Shown here: positions 36,949 to 45,269 of the stretch, piece by piece
Position numbering within the stretch: the first letter of the stretch is position 1
Layout: every line of letters starts with the position of its first letter
Origin: Planctomycetota bacterium
GTDB lineage: Bacteria; Planctomycetota; Planctomycetia; Pirellulales; UBA7805
Assembly: GCA_003389215.1 (NCBI GenBank)
Contig: QQVP01000129.1
Span: forward strand, 1 to 54,762
DNA length: 54,762 nucleotides
Reading direction: 5' to 3'
The notes under the pieces: generated by a model
The model's database searches: none
What the model was told of the DNA's origin: nothing
Seen by the model: the letters and a program-made list of their open reading frames with translations, nothing else
Translations under genes and position numbers: made by a program

Positions 36949-37206
36949 ATGCGAAATCTGCTGCGAATCACGCTGTTTTCGGCCTTGATGGGAGCGGCCC
37001 TGCTGTTGGCGGCGCCCCGCGAGGCGGAGGCCCATCGTCGCTGGGTGTACTACGCCCCACACGTCACCTACTACGCACCGCCGGCCGTCTACCGCGGAGC
37101 CTACGTCGCCTATCGACCGCGGCCGATCTTGGCACCGCGTCGCTACCGGGTCGCCCCGGTCGCCGTGCCGGCCTATCGGGCCCCGGTCTATTACTACGGC
37201 TGGTAA
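36949..37206 (+). CDS. small secreted Tyr/Pro/Arg-rich protein
   Basis: An 85-residue protein with a signal peptide (LFSALMGAALLLAAPREAEA). The mature part is rich in Tyr, Pro, Ala and Arg (RRWVYYAPHVTYYAPPAVYR) and ends VYYYGW. Such low-complexity Tyr-rich small secreted proteins are common in planctomycetes and may be envelope components. GGGGGAAG lies eight bases before the ATG. It is followed 30 bases later by the HTH gene. Confidence 0.82.
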   Translation: MRNLLRITLFSALMGAALLLAAPREAEAHRRWVYYAPHVTYYAPPAVYRGAYVAYRPRPILAPRRYRVAPVAVPAYRAPVYYYGW

Positions 37207-37236
37207 GATTCCCGCGCCGTCGCCTGGCAACCTGGT

Positions 37237-37485
37237 ATGAAGCGAGCGCTCGACCAGTTGATCGTCGAAGCCCAACTCTCGCTCGAGCAGCTGGCCGAGA
37301 AGGCCAAGTTGCCCAGCGAGCGGGTTGCTGCGATGCTCGACGGACGCTGGACGCCGAGTCCCCGTGATCGCGAGATGTTGGCCGCCGCCTTTGGACTCTC
37401 GCCGGACGAGATCATTTGGGGCCACACGATGGATCCGCGCAACGTGCGCTATCGCCAGTTTGGACTCGAAGAAGACATCTCGTAG
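37237..37485 (+). CDS. helix-turn-helix (XRE-like) protein
   Basis: An 82-residue protein. Residues about 5-60 follow the XRE-type fold: LIVEAQLSLEQLAEKAKLP is helix 1-2, then the recognition region SERVAAMLDGRWTPSPRD, then EMLAAAFGLSPDEIIWG. It ends RYRQFGLEEDIS. It is probably a small DNA-binding regulator or a planctomycete-type HTH protein with unknown targets. No operator can be named. It is unlikely to be a false ORF because the helix pattern is regular. The ribosome-binding site is weak. Confidence 0.8.
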   Translation: MKRALDQLIVEAQLSLEQLAEKAKLPSERVAAMLDGRWTPSPRDREMLAAAFGLSPDEIIWGHTMDPRNVRYRQFGLEEDIS

Positions 37486-37548
37486 GGCACCTCGCCAGGT
37501 GTCCCGCGTTGCGGCCGCACTCAGAAACTGCTGGAGGAGGCGACGAAG

Positions 37549-38010
37549 ATGAGCATCGAGGAGCGACTTGCCGAGCTGAATCTGGAACTGCCCCCGACGC
37601 CGAAACCGGCCGGCGTCTATCGCCCGATCGTGGTCGTCGACAACCTCGCCTACCTTTCGGGACACCTGCCACTCTTGCCGGGCGGCGGCCTGATGACCGG
37701 TCGTGTGGGGGCCGACGTCTCGCAAGAAGACGGCTACGAGGCGGCCCGACGGACGGCCCTGGCGATGCTCCGCACGCTTAAGGATGAATTGGGCCAGCTC
37801 GACCGCGTCGCGCGGGTGATCAAGATCTTGGGCATGGTCAACTGCACGGCCGACTTTCATGCCCAGCCAGGGGTGATCAACGGTTGCAGCGAGCTGTTGG
37901 CCGAGGTGTTCGGTAGCGAAATCGGTGTCGGTGCCCGCAGCGCCGTGGGCGTGGCGGCCTTGCCGCTGAACGTGACGGTCGAGATCGAAGGGATCTTCGC
38001 CGTCAAATAG
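37549..38010 (+). CDS. RidA / YjgF family protein
   Basis: A 153-residue protein of the RidA family, longer subgroup. Motifs include VVVDNLAYLSGHLPLLPGG, GRVGADVSQEDGYEAARRT and a C-terminal GVAALPLNVTVEIEGIFAV. RidA proteins hydrolyse reactive enamine/imine intermediates; members of this longer subgroup lack the usual catalytic Arg of RidA in some cases, so activity is not certain. A strong ribosome-binding site (GGAGGAG) lies ten bases before the ATG at 37549. It lies 63 bases after the HTH gene and stops five bases from the end of the convergent glycosidase gene. Confidence 0.92.
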   Translation: MSIEERLAELNLELPPTPKPAGVYRPIVVVDNLAYLSGHLPLLPGGGLMTGRVGADVSQEDGYEAARRTALAMLRTLKDELGQLDRVARVIKILGMVNCTADFHAQPGVINGCSELLAEVFGSEIGVGARSAVGVAALPLNVTVEIEGIFAVK

Positions 38011-38014
38011 CAAA

Positions 38015-40612
38015 TCAGCGACGCGGCAGCAGCAGCAGCTTCTGTCCTGGCTCGGTTGCCAGCCGCAGCAACGAGTCGGCGTCGACGATTTCGGCAGCGT
38101 CGCCGCGATGGACCGCCACCCGCTTGCCAGGCCAGGGATTCCGCAGCCGGCATTCACCACCGAGTTGGGAAGTCACTTCCACAAAGGGCACTTTGCCGTC
38201 CTCCATCGCACTGCGGACCAGGAATCCGCCACGGCAGAGCAGCTCGAAGTGCGCGTCCCATTCGCGCGGCCAGGCGGGAAACAAGCGAATCACTGCCTCG
38301 CCGCCCGGTCGCGGCGAGATGCTCTGACAGAGCGCCCGCTGCAGGGCGTAGCTGACCGCGCCCTGGTGCTCGATGCCCTGGGTCTGCACGCCTTCTTCCA
38401 GCGACATACGGTTTTCCAGCAACAGCCAAGCGTCGGTGAGGTCGCGCCGCAAATGACGCGGCAGCACTTCGCGGACATCGTCGGCCCGTCCCATGTTGGC
38501 CGCCGCGATCGCCGTTTGATTGAGGATGCGGATACGCTGCTCAGGCACGCCCAGCTCGCGAAGTCGGGTAAAGCTGCGGGCCTGGTAGGTCAGTTCGGCC
38601 AACTCGGTCATCCGCGAACGCGGCGTCTCGAGCGTGATCAGGTCGAAGTGAATCACCGGTCGCAAGCCGACGCCCCGATGATTCACCTTCTTGGCCGGCT
38701 TCAGCGCCGGAGTCCAGGCGGTTTGATCTCGGGTCAGTTTCGGATTGACCGCATCGACGTGGCGGTTGGTCGGCAGCGGGGCGAGGTGATCGAGCAAGTC
38801 CTGCCAGCCGACCCGCAGCTCGGCATCGACGTCGAGCAGCTCGGCCGCCTTAATGGCCAGCGGCAAGACGCCCATGATGGCGGAGATCTCCTCGTGCGGA
38901 TCTTGACCGCCCCAGACGCCTTCGCCGTTGTTGACGTTGTAGATGTGGTAGCGCCCGTCGTCGCCTTCGCGAATGTTGGGATAGGTGCGATAGAACTGGG
39001 CGACGCCCCGCAGCATCGGGTAGGCCCGCTCGCGGAGCCAGGTCTCGTCGCGGGTGTACTCGTAGTGCAGCCAATAGTGCCAGGCGATTTGCGCCTGGGA
39101 GAAAAAGATGTGGGTGATCCAGGAGTGCGGCATGGCCTGGGGCGCGTGAATGAAATTCCAGCGACTGCAGAAGCCGTTCTGCGCCAGGGCATGACGACGA
39201 AAGCGGGCCGACGTTTCCGACCACAACTTGCGTTCGAGCACGAGATCTTGCAGGTCCGCGGCAATCGGTGCCGGGAGTTCCGCGAGTCCGTCAAAGTCGA
39301 CGGTCTCCGGGATAAAGATGCCCTGGCAACCCCATTGCTGTTGCGCGGCGCGGCGGGACCGCTCGAGCATGCCGCTGTACATGTCGTACATGGGGTCCAT
39401 CAACTCGCCGTGGTTCGCGGCCCACGGCGTCCAGTACATCGTCTGCGTGTTCCACCACCAGTACTTGGCTCCCCAGCGACGCTGATCGCCGCCGGTGCTG
39501 AAGACGAGTCCGTTGAACTTCGGCGGATAGGCTCCCCGCGAAGTCGAGGCCATCACGTACAGGTAGTAGCTGTAGCCTTCTTCGAGCAGCTCGGCCGTGC
39601 CGTCGGCACTTCCCAGCTGGATGAAGGACTTCGACCAGAAATCGTGCCACCAGTTGAGATTGTCTTGCCGCACCGACTCGTAACCCGCGCTGGCGGCCGC
39701 CTGGGCTTCGGCGACGGCTCGCTCCGAGACCTTGTCACGGGGGTCGAACGAGGCGGCACTGCCCATCCAGATCGTGTACGCGCCCTCGCCCGGCTCGATG
39801 GTGACGCGGGCGGTCGTGGCGTCGATCTTGGCCACGCTCGCCTGGCGACCTTCGACCACGATGGCCACCGCCGAACGGCAGTAGTAATCGTCCTGAATGA
39901 ACGTCTGCCGCAGCACGGCCGTGCCGTCCTCCAGCTCGAACTTGGAGAGGGCCCGATGCGAACCGGTCAGCACCCAATGGGGCCGCAACATCTTCAGGTC
40001 AACGTGGGTGGCGGCGTCCGAACCGCGGCTATCTTTGACGCGAATTGCCATCGCGTCACGGGCATGCCAGGCCAGGACTTCCGCCTCGACCGGCGACTCG
40101 CCGACCGTCACCGTCGCGTCGTAGGCCGACAGATGCTGCTTGACGTCATCCTTCGGAAAGACACGTTCGTCCGACGAGGCGTCGGCGAAACGGACGTCGA
40201 CCTTGGCCAGCCCGTTGCAGTAGTCGACGGTGTAGGCATTCTCGTTGCCGACGGCAAAGACATCGACCCGGTTGAGCTGGAAGTGCAGCGCCTGCTCGCT
40301 GGTCCAGACGAGGCTGCCCATGGTTCCGTTGCCCAGCGGCAGGCCCGCCTCGCTCCGTTTGACCTGCTTGTCGTAATGCAGGTCGGCCCGCGAAACGACC
40401 TCGCGCATGTCGGGCCGCGGCGGCAGGCTCTCGATTGCTGGGGACGGCAGGTTGAGGTTCTTTTCCGCGGCGAGGGCGGCGGTGCCCAAGGACCACGGCA
40501 ACGACAACGCGAGAAAAGCGGACACGTGAGAGAAGACACGGAAAACAGAGACGGTACGCTGCCGGGACGCGTGGGAGCGCGCGGCAACGGACGAGAGAGT
40601 TCGACCAGGCAT
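38015..40612 (-). CDS. secreted DUF5703 / GH95-like glycoside hydrolase
   Basis: An 865-residue secreted protein. After a signal peptide (FSHVSAFLALSLPWSLGTAA), the N-terminal beta-domain carries SEAGLPLGNGTMGSLVWTSE and FQLNRVDVFAVGNENA, typical of DUF5703 and of GH95-like alpha-fucosidases. The middle is an (alpha/alpha) barrel with WGAKYWWWNTQTMYW, WITHIFFSQAQIAWHYW and NNGEGVWGGQDPHEEISAI. A beta-sandwich completes the C-terminus. It probably acts on plant- or algal-type polysaccharide; specific linkage and catalytic acids are not assigned. The ATG at 40612 is chosen as the first start before the signal peptide. Upstream extension in the frame to 41071 is antisense to the ModA-type gene. 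Confidence 0.88.
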   Translation of the reverse strand: MPGRTLSSVAARSHASRQRTVSVFRVFSHVSAFLALSLPWSLGTAALAAEKNLNLPSPAIESLPPRPDMREVVSRADLHYDKQVKRSEAGLPLGNGTMGSLVWTSEQALHFQLNRVDVFAVGNENAYTVDYCNGLAKVDVRFADASSDERVFPKDDVKQHLSAYDATVTVGESPVEAEVLAWHARDAMAIRVKDSRGSDAATHVDLKMLRPHWVLTGSHRALSKFELEDGTAVLRQTFIQDDYYCRSAVAIVVEGRQASVAKIDATTARVTIEPGEGAYTIWMGSAASFDPRDKVSERAVAEAQAAASAGYESVRQDNLNWWHDFWSKSFIQLGSADGTAELLEEGYSYYLYVMASTSRGAYPPKFNGLVFSTGGDQRRWGAKYWWWNTQTMYWTPWAANHGELMDPMYDMYSGMLERSRRAAQQQWGCQGIFIPETVDFDGLAELPAPIAADLQDLVLERKLWSETSARFRRHALAQNGFCSRWNFIHAPQAMPHSWITHIFFSQAQIAWHYWLHYEYTRDETWLRERAYPMLRGVAQFYRTYPNIREGDDGRYHIYNVNNGEGVWGGQDPHEEISAIMGVLPLAIKAAELLDVDAELRVGWQDLLDHLAPLPTNRHVDAVNPKLTRDQTAWTPALKPAKKVNHRGVGLRPVIHFDLITLETPRSRMTELAELTYQARSFTRLRELGVPEQRIRILNQTAIAAANMGRADDVREVLPRHLRRDLTDAWLLLENRMSLEEGVQTQGIEHQGAVSYALQRALCQSISPRPGGEAVIRLFPAWPREWDAHFELLCRGGFLVRSAMEDGKVPFVEVTSQLGGECRLRNPWPGKRVAVHRGDAAEIVDADSLLRLATEPGQKLLLLPRR

Positions 40613-40690
40613 GATCAATCGCGGGGGGAAGAAGGCGACGCGGGAGGCGGGACCAACGAGGGCCGTCAACGGGCCCGGTGGGGAGGTCGT

Positions 40691-40696
40691 ATTATA
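40691..40696 (-). promoter_or_regulatory. possible -10 element for the DUF5703 gene
   Basis: On the minus strand there is a perfect TATAAT about 78 bases before the start at 40612. A weak -35-like TTCGCT lies 18 bases further upstream. This is the best -10 match I saw in the window. Confidence 0.42.
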
Positions 40697-40823
40697 GCGA
40701 CTGAAAGATGCGCGAGCGAATGGCAATCGCACCGCCGCGGGGCGCGTAACTTGGTACGCTTTTTCATCCCAGCGACGTCTCGCCACGACGCTTGGCATCG
40801 ATCTGTCCGGCGGTCCGCGGCGA

Positions 40824-40852
40824 TTGTTTGCGGCTCTCCCAGAGCCTACAAT
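40824..40852 (+). promoter_or_regulatory. possible promoter of the ModA-like/ModB genes
   Basis: TTGTTT at 40824-40829 and TACAAT at 40847-40852 are 17 bases apart and about 73 bases before the chosen TTG start. The rest of the 313-base divergent gap (40613-40925) holds no gene. Confidence 0.33.
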
Positions 40853-40925
40853 TGATCGTTCAGCGGCAAGGGTCTCGCTGCCGCCTGCCTCCCCTTTACG
40901 AGCGACGTCCGGTCGAGAACCTCTC

Positions 40926-42491
40926 TTGAAAGCTCGGGCTCTATTTCGTCGTCGGGGCCGTGGAGCCCTGCCTCTGGTCTTGGCTTCCGTCGCGGTCGTG
41001 GGCGGGCTCGCATTTGCGCTTTTCGCCTTGGGCAATTGGCATGCGCCGCCGGAAGATCGGGACGGAATCATCGTCTACTGTGCGGCCGGAGTACGACCCG
41101 CCGTAGCTCCTGTGGCCGAGGCCTTCGAGAAGGAGCTGGGTACGCAGGTCGAGATTCGTTCCGGCAGCAGTGGCGCGCTCGAGGCGCAAATTCGCGCTTC
41201 CGTGGGGCTGCGGCCGGGGGACCTCTACATTCCGGCCGCTGCCGATCCGTTTGTCGAACGAAATCGCCTGGGCAGTGCCGTCGCCGCCGCCTCCGGCAAG
41301 ACACCGTTTCTGAAGGAAGTCCTGCCGCTGGCCCGCTTCCGCCTGGTCCTGGCCGTTACCCCGGGCAAGGAAGATCGGATCTCGGAGTTTGCCGATCTCG
41401 CTGACCAGGACGTGGCCGTGCTGATCGCCAACGACGAGGCGGCGGTGGGGAAGAAGACGAAGGAGGTGCTCACCGCGGCCGGTGTCTGGGATACGATTCG
41501 CGGGAAGGCACGCCAGCTGCAAACCGTTACCGAGTTGGCCGGCGCCATCAAGCTCGGTACCAACGCCGATGCCGGCTTCATGTGGGACGCCACCGCGCGG
41601 CAGTTCGGCCTGACGATCGTGGAGTTGCCCGAGCTGGCCGGCGAGCCTTCGACGATATCCGCGGCGGTGCTGGCCGATGCCGCGAACCCGACGGGGGCCC
41701 TGCGCTTTGCCCGTTACCTGGCCGCCCCGGACAAAGGTCAGGCGTCGTTTCGCGAGCTGCACTACGAAACCGTCGCGGGCGATCCGTGGGCCGAGGTGCC
41801 AGAGGTCGTCCTCTACAGCGGAAGCGTGAATCGGCCGGCCATCGCGGAAACGATTGTCGAGTTCGAAGCGCGTGAAGGCTGTCGGGTTATCCCCACCTAC
41901 GACGGTTGCGGGGCCTTGGTGGCGACGATGCGGGCGGGCCAGAAGCCGGATGCGTACTTCGCCTGCGACATCTCATTCATGGCGATGGTCGAGGACGAAT
42001 TCGACGAGAAGTTGGACCTTTCGAATACCGAGATGGTGATCCTGGTTCGCAAGGGGAATCCGCGCAACATCCGCTCGCTCGAGGATCTGGCGGGCGACGA
42101 CATGGCCGTCGGCCTGGCGGACGAGAAGCTCTCCGCGTTGGGGCGACTGACGGTCAACTTGCTCGACGAGCATGGCCTGCGCGAACCGGTCGTCAAGAAT
42201 CGCAAGGCAAGCTCGCCGTCGGCCCATTACCTCGTGATCCAAATGGCGCAAAGTGAAAAGCTCGATGCGGCAATCGTCTACCGGGCCAATTGCGCCGAGG
42301 TACGCGAGCAGCTGGATATCGTGGCGATCGATCATCCGCGGGCCAACGCCAAACAGCCATTTGCCGTGCATCACGAGGCCCAGTATCCGCAACTGACCCA
42401 GCGGCTTCGCGACGCGCTGACCTCCGAAGAGTCGCGGGCGCGATTCGAGAACAGCGGGTTTCGCTGGAATCTCGGCGCCAACGTGGAATGA
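40926..42491 (+). CDS. double ModA-type substrate-binding protein (tandem fusion)
   Basis: A 521-residue protein started at TTG 40926, where a basic segment and a single hydrophobic helix (ALPLVLASVAVVGGLAFALF) begin; no ATG exists in this frame nearby. Two consecutive ModA/extracellular-binding domains follow. Domain 1 (about 38-290) begins IIVYCAAGVRPAVAPVAEAF and has IRSGSSGALEAQI. Domain 2 (about 297-520) begins VVLYSGSVNRPAIAETIVEF and has PTYDGCGALVATM. The segments align by eye, so they arose by duplication. It is probably a membrane-tethered molybdate/tungstate binding protein, but anion specificity cannot be read off. The modB gene starts within its stop (ATGA). Confidence 0.85.
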   Translation: MKARALFRRRGRGALPLVLASVAVVGGLAFALFALGNWHAPPEDRDGIIVYCAAGVRPAVAPVAEAFEKELGTQVEIRSGSSGALEAQIRASVGLRPGDLYIPAAADPFVERNRLGSAVAAASGKTPFLKEVLPLARFRLVLAVTPGKEDRISEFADLADQDVAVLIANDEAAVGKKTKEVLTAAGVWDTIRGKARQLQTVTELAGAIKLGTNADAGFMWDATARQFGLTIVELPELAGEPSTISAAVLADAANPTGALRFARYLAAPDKGQASFRELHYETVAGDPWAEVPEVVLYSGSVNRPAIAETIVEFEAREGCRVIPTYDGCGALVATMRAGQKPDAYFACDISFMAMVEDEFDEKLDLSNTEMVILVRKGNPRNIRSLEDLAGDDMAVGLADEKLSALGRLTVNLLDEHGLREPVVKNRKASSPSAHYLVIQMAQSEKLDAAIVYRANCAEVREQLDIVAIDHPRANAKQPFAVHHEAQYPQLTQRLRDALTSEESRARFENSGFRWNLGANVE

Positions 42492-43399
42492 CTCGTACCA
42501 TGAGCCGGAACACGTCCGTTGCCGAGCCGCCCGACCGCTTTCACCCGCGGGGTGATCGTTTCTTCTACTGGGGGATGGGCGTCCTGGGCGGCGCCTACAT
42601 CTTTCTGGTTCTCGGCATGCTGCTGGCCAACGTGGCCTATACCTTCGTCGGCGACGAGCCGGTCGAACAGGTGCTCGACCCCGAGTACGCGGCCGAACAT
42701 CCGATCTTGGCGACCTTGGCCCAGAACGCGGTCATTGCGGCCCTGGCGAAGCCGGAGATCCGCTTCTCCGTGATGCTCAGCCTGGTCAGCTGTACGATGA
42801 CAACCGTGCTGGCCCTGTGGGTCGCCGTGCCGATTGGTTACCTCATGTCACGGTTCCAGTTTCGTGGCAAACCGCTGATCGACGCCGTGCTCGATATTCC
42901 CATCGTGTTGCCGCCGCTGGTGATCGGGCTGTGCCTGTTGATCCTTTTCCGGTTTCCGCCCTTCGATCTCTTCAGTCGCTTCGTGGTGTTCGAGAAGCCG
43001 GGCATCGTGCTGGCGCAGTTCATGGTCGCCGCGGCGTTTGCCGTGCGGACGATGCGGGCCACGTTCGAGCAAATCTCACCCCGGCAGGAACACGTTGCCA
43101 TGACGCTCGGCTGCAGTCAGGGTCAGGCCTTCTGGCGAATCGCCCTGCCCCAGGCGACGAGGGGCATTCTGACCGCGGCCACACTGGCCTGGGCTCGTTC
43201 TTTGGGCGAGTTCGGACCGATTCTGATTCTCGCCAGTACTACGCGACTTCACACCGAGGTGCTACCCACGACCGTGTTCCTTGAGTTACAGGCGGGCAAC
43301 CTTAAGGCGGCTCTGGCCGTGTCGCTGATCATGATCGTCTTCGCGCTGATCATCTTGGTGCTGGCCCGAACGTTCGGCGTGCGCCAGGCGATGGCGTAG
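42488..43399 (+). CDS. modB: molybdate-type ABC transporter permease
   Basis: A 303-residue permease with about six membrane helices. The ATG at 42488 overlaps the upstream stop (ATGA); a second ATG at 42500 is also possible. It shows the ModB-like permease core VAVPIGYLMSRFQFRGKPL, DIPIVLPPLVIGLCLLI, and the EAA-type loop MTLGCSQGQAFWRIALPQA followed by ARSLGEFGPILILAS. An extra N-terminal helix and periplasmic loop precede the core. It is the membrane partner of the double binding protein; the likely ATPase is encoded on the opposite strand, 1.1 kb further on. Confidence 0.9.
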   Translation: MTRTMSRNTSVAEPPDRFHPRGDRFFYWGMGVLGGAYIFLVLGMLLANVAYTFVGDEPVEQVLDPEYAAEHPILATLAQNAVIAALAKPEIRFSVMLSLVSCTMTTVLALWVAVPIGYLMSRFQFRGKPLIDAVLDIPIVLPPLVIGLCLLILFRFPPFDLFSRFVVFEKPGIVLAQFMVAAAFAVRTMRATFEQISPRQEHVAMTLGCSQGQAFWRIALPQATRGILTAATLAWARSLGEFGPILILASTTRLHTEVLPTTVFLELQAGNLKAALAVSLIMIVFALIILVLARTFGVRQAMA

Positions 43400-43433
43400 T
43401 GGGGCGCGGGACGCCCGGCAGGGCCAAGTTCTT

Positions 43434-44186
43434 CTAGAGGTCACCACAGACGTGGCAATCGCGTCGCCGCTCGATGCGAAGTTTGCGAAACGTCATGGTG
43501 CGCAGGTCGCAGGTGATCAGCTGACCGGCGAGCGACTCGCCAAAGTCGGCCAGAAGCTTGATCGCCTCCATGGCACCGAGACAAGCGACCATGCCGGAGA
43601 CCGCACCAAACACGGGAAACTCGCGCCGCCAGGCGGGCGGCTTCTGCGGATAGAGGCAGGCCAGACAAGGCGAACGCCCCGGCACGATCGTCGTGATGTG
43701 GGCTTCCAGATCGTACATGGCACAGTCGACCATCGGCTTTCGCTGGGCGACCGCCGCCGCGTTCATGGCGAGCCGTTCTTCGAACAGCGGGGCGCAGTCG
43801 ACGATCAGATCGACCTGATCGACGAGCCGCTCGGCGTTCTCCGGCGAAACATTCTCGTTGACCGCCACAATCTCCAACCGGGGATTGAGCTCCTTGAGCC
43901 GACGCTCGGCCGACTCGACCCGCGGTGTGCCAAGCGAGTCGTAGGTCATCAAGAGTTGGCGGTTCAGGTCGCTCGGCTTGGTATTGCCCGCGTGGGCCAG
44001 CACCAACCTGCCGACTCCGGCCGCGGCCAATTCGTAAGCCACCACGCTCCCCAGACCGCCACAGCGAGAAACCAGCACGCTGGCGGCCTTCAGCTTCCGC
44101 TGGCCCGCTTCGCCGAAATCGGGCACCCACATTTGCCACTCGTAGGTGGCGCGCTCTTCGGCGGTGAGTTCCGGTTTCTCTCGCAC
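43434..44186 (-). CDS. MoeB/ThiF/HesA family adenylyltransferase
   Basis: A 250-residue E1-like enzyme that adenylates the C-terminal Gly of a ubiquitin-like sulfur carrier. It has the nucleotide-binding loop SRCGGLGSVVAYELAAAGVG, the region LAHAGNTKPSDLNRQLL with conserved Asn/Arg, and two Cys pairs for zinc (CLACLYP and CHVCGDL at the end). The expected partner is the small MoaD/ThiS-like protein encoded immediately upstream. GTG 44186 is supported by AAAGGA six bases before it. No rhodanese domain is attached. Context favours molybdopterin over thiamine sulfur transfer, by inference. Confidence 0.9.
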   Translation of the reverse strand: MREKPELTAEERATYEWQMWVPDFGEAGQRKLKAASVLVSRCGGLGSVVAYELAAAGVGRLVLAHAGNTKPSDLNRQLLMTYDSLGTPRVESAERRLKELNPRLEIVAVNENVSPENAERLVDQVDLIVDCAPLFEERLAMNAAAVAQRKPMVDCAMYDLEAHITTIVPGRSPCLACLYPQKPPAWRREFPVFGAVSGMVACLGAMEAIKLLADFGESLAGQLITCDLRTMTFRKLRIERRRDCHVCGDL

Positions 44187-44211
44187 GTTCGTCCTTTCCG
44201 CCTGGCGCCGC

Positions 44212-44490
44212 CTAGCCCCCGCTAATCGGCGAAAGCAATGTCACGACGTCCCCCTCGGCCAGTGGCCGTGCTGCCGGGTCGACCAGTTGGGCATCGCCGA
44301 CGCAGACGATCAGGGCGGGCAACAGCGCCCCGTCGTCGGCAAACACCAATTCGCCAAACGTTGCGCCGTGCTGTGCGGCCAACTGCTGGAGCAAGTCGAC
44401 CGCGCTCGAGCCGTCGGGAACCTCGACGTTCTCGCTTGCCCGTTCGAGCGCTGCCTTGATCTGGGTGGTGTAGATGACTTCCACATTCAT
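44212..44490 (-). CDS. MoaD/ThiS family ubiquitin-like sulfur carrier
   Basis: A 92-residue protein of the beta-grasp sulfur-carrier family. It begins MNVEVIYTTQIKAAL and ends VVTLLSPISGG; the terminal Gly-Gly is the site of adenylation and thiocarboxylation. It is expected to donate sulfur to molybdopterin (MoaD role) or a related pathway. A strong ribosome-binding site (GAGGAG) lies before the ATG, and the start overlaps the end of the upstream ATPase gene by four bases. The adjacent MoeB/ThiF-type gene is its likely activating enzyme. Confidence 0.9.
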   Translation of the reverse strand: MNVEVIYTTQIKAALERASENVEVPDGSSAVDLLQQLAAQHGATFGELVFADDGALLPALIVCVGDAQLVDPAARPLAEGDVVTLLSPISGG

Positions 44491-45176
44491 ACGGGCGACT
44501 CCTCTTCATCGGCCGGCAACAGGGCCAGTTCTTCGCGGTCGATCTCGACGATCTGGCCGTCGACATAGCGGAGCACGCGATCGGCCAGCCGCCGCGCCTC
44601 CGAGCGATTGTGGGTTACGTGCAACGCGGTGACCGGTTGATACTCGCGAACGCGGGCCAGCAACTCATACATTTGCACGCGCGTCTCTTCGTCGAGTGCG
44701 CTGAGCGGTTCGTCGAGAAAGAGAATCGGCGGTCGATGGGCCAGGGCTCGGCCGAGGGCGACGCGCTGCGCCTCGCCACCGCTGAGGCCCTCGGGCCGAC
44801 GATCGAGCAGGTTGCCGATGCCGAGCAGTTCGGCGAGTTCCTCAATTCGTGTCGCGATGTCGTGCCTCGCCCACTCGCGAATCTCCAGGGGAAACGCGAT
44901 CTGGGCGGCCACGGTCATCGACGTGAACAGCGCCCCGTCTTGAGGGACGTAGCCGATCCCTCGCTCGGCCGGCTTGAGCTTCGTGACGTCGACCTCGTCG
45001 ATCACGATCTGACCCGCTTCGATTGGCCGTAACCCGCAGAGACACTCGAGCAACGTCGTCTTTCCCGTGCCGGTCTTGCCCATCAGCACCGCGTACTCGC
45101 CTCGTTCGATCTCGAACGAGACGTCCCGCAGCGAGAACTGCCCGAGCGTGACCGAAAGATGGCGAACCTGAATCAT
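44487..45176 (-). CDS. molybdate-type ABC transporter ATP-binding protein
   Basis: A 229-residue ABC ATPase with Walker A MGKTGTGKTTLL, Q-loop GYVPQDGALF, signature LSGGEAQRVALGRAL, Walker B ILFLDEPLSALD and an H-loop His in LHVTHNRSEA. It is of the ModC/CysA-like class but short, lacking the C-terminal MOP/TOBE domain of classical ModC. It probably powers the permease encoded on the opposite strand at 42488-43399; that link is inferred from proximity. ATG 45176 is chosen. An upstream extension to 45221 is possible but unconserved. It overlaps the MoaD-like gene by four bases. Confidence 0.88.
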   Translation of the reverse strand: MIQVRHLSVTLGQFSLRDVSFEIERGEYAVLMGKTGTGKTTLLECLCGLRPIEAGQIVIDEVDVTKLKPAERGIGYVPQDGALFTSMTVAAQIAFPLEIREWARHDIATRIEELAELLGIGNLLDRRPEGLSGGEAQRVALGRALAHRPPILFLDEPLSALDEETRVQMYELLARVREYQPVTALHVTHNRSEARRLADRVLRYVDGQIVEIDREELALLPADEEESPV

Positions 45177-45269
45177 AGGGCGGCAAGTCACGCACCGAGG
45201 CGGCGTGCGAAATAGAGCCAAGGCGGGGCTATCGAGCCCGGCACGCGAGCTCGGTTTTGCGATTCAGTC

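Noticed and set aside
38108..40855. 915-residue plus-strand frame
   Set aside because: Antisense to the DUF5703 glycosidase-like gene, with no recognisable motif.
43400..43433. GGGCG...CGCCC hairpin between the convergent modB and MoeB-like genes
   Set aside because: Only a five-base stem with no U-tract; too weak to call a terminator.
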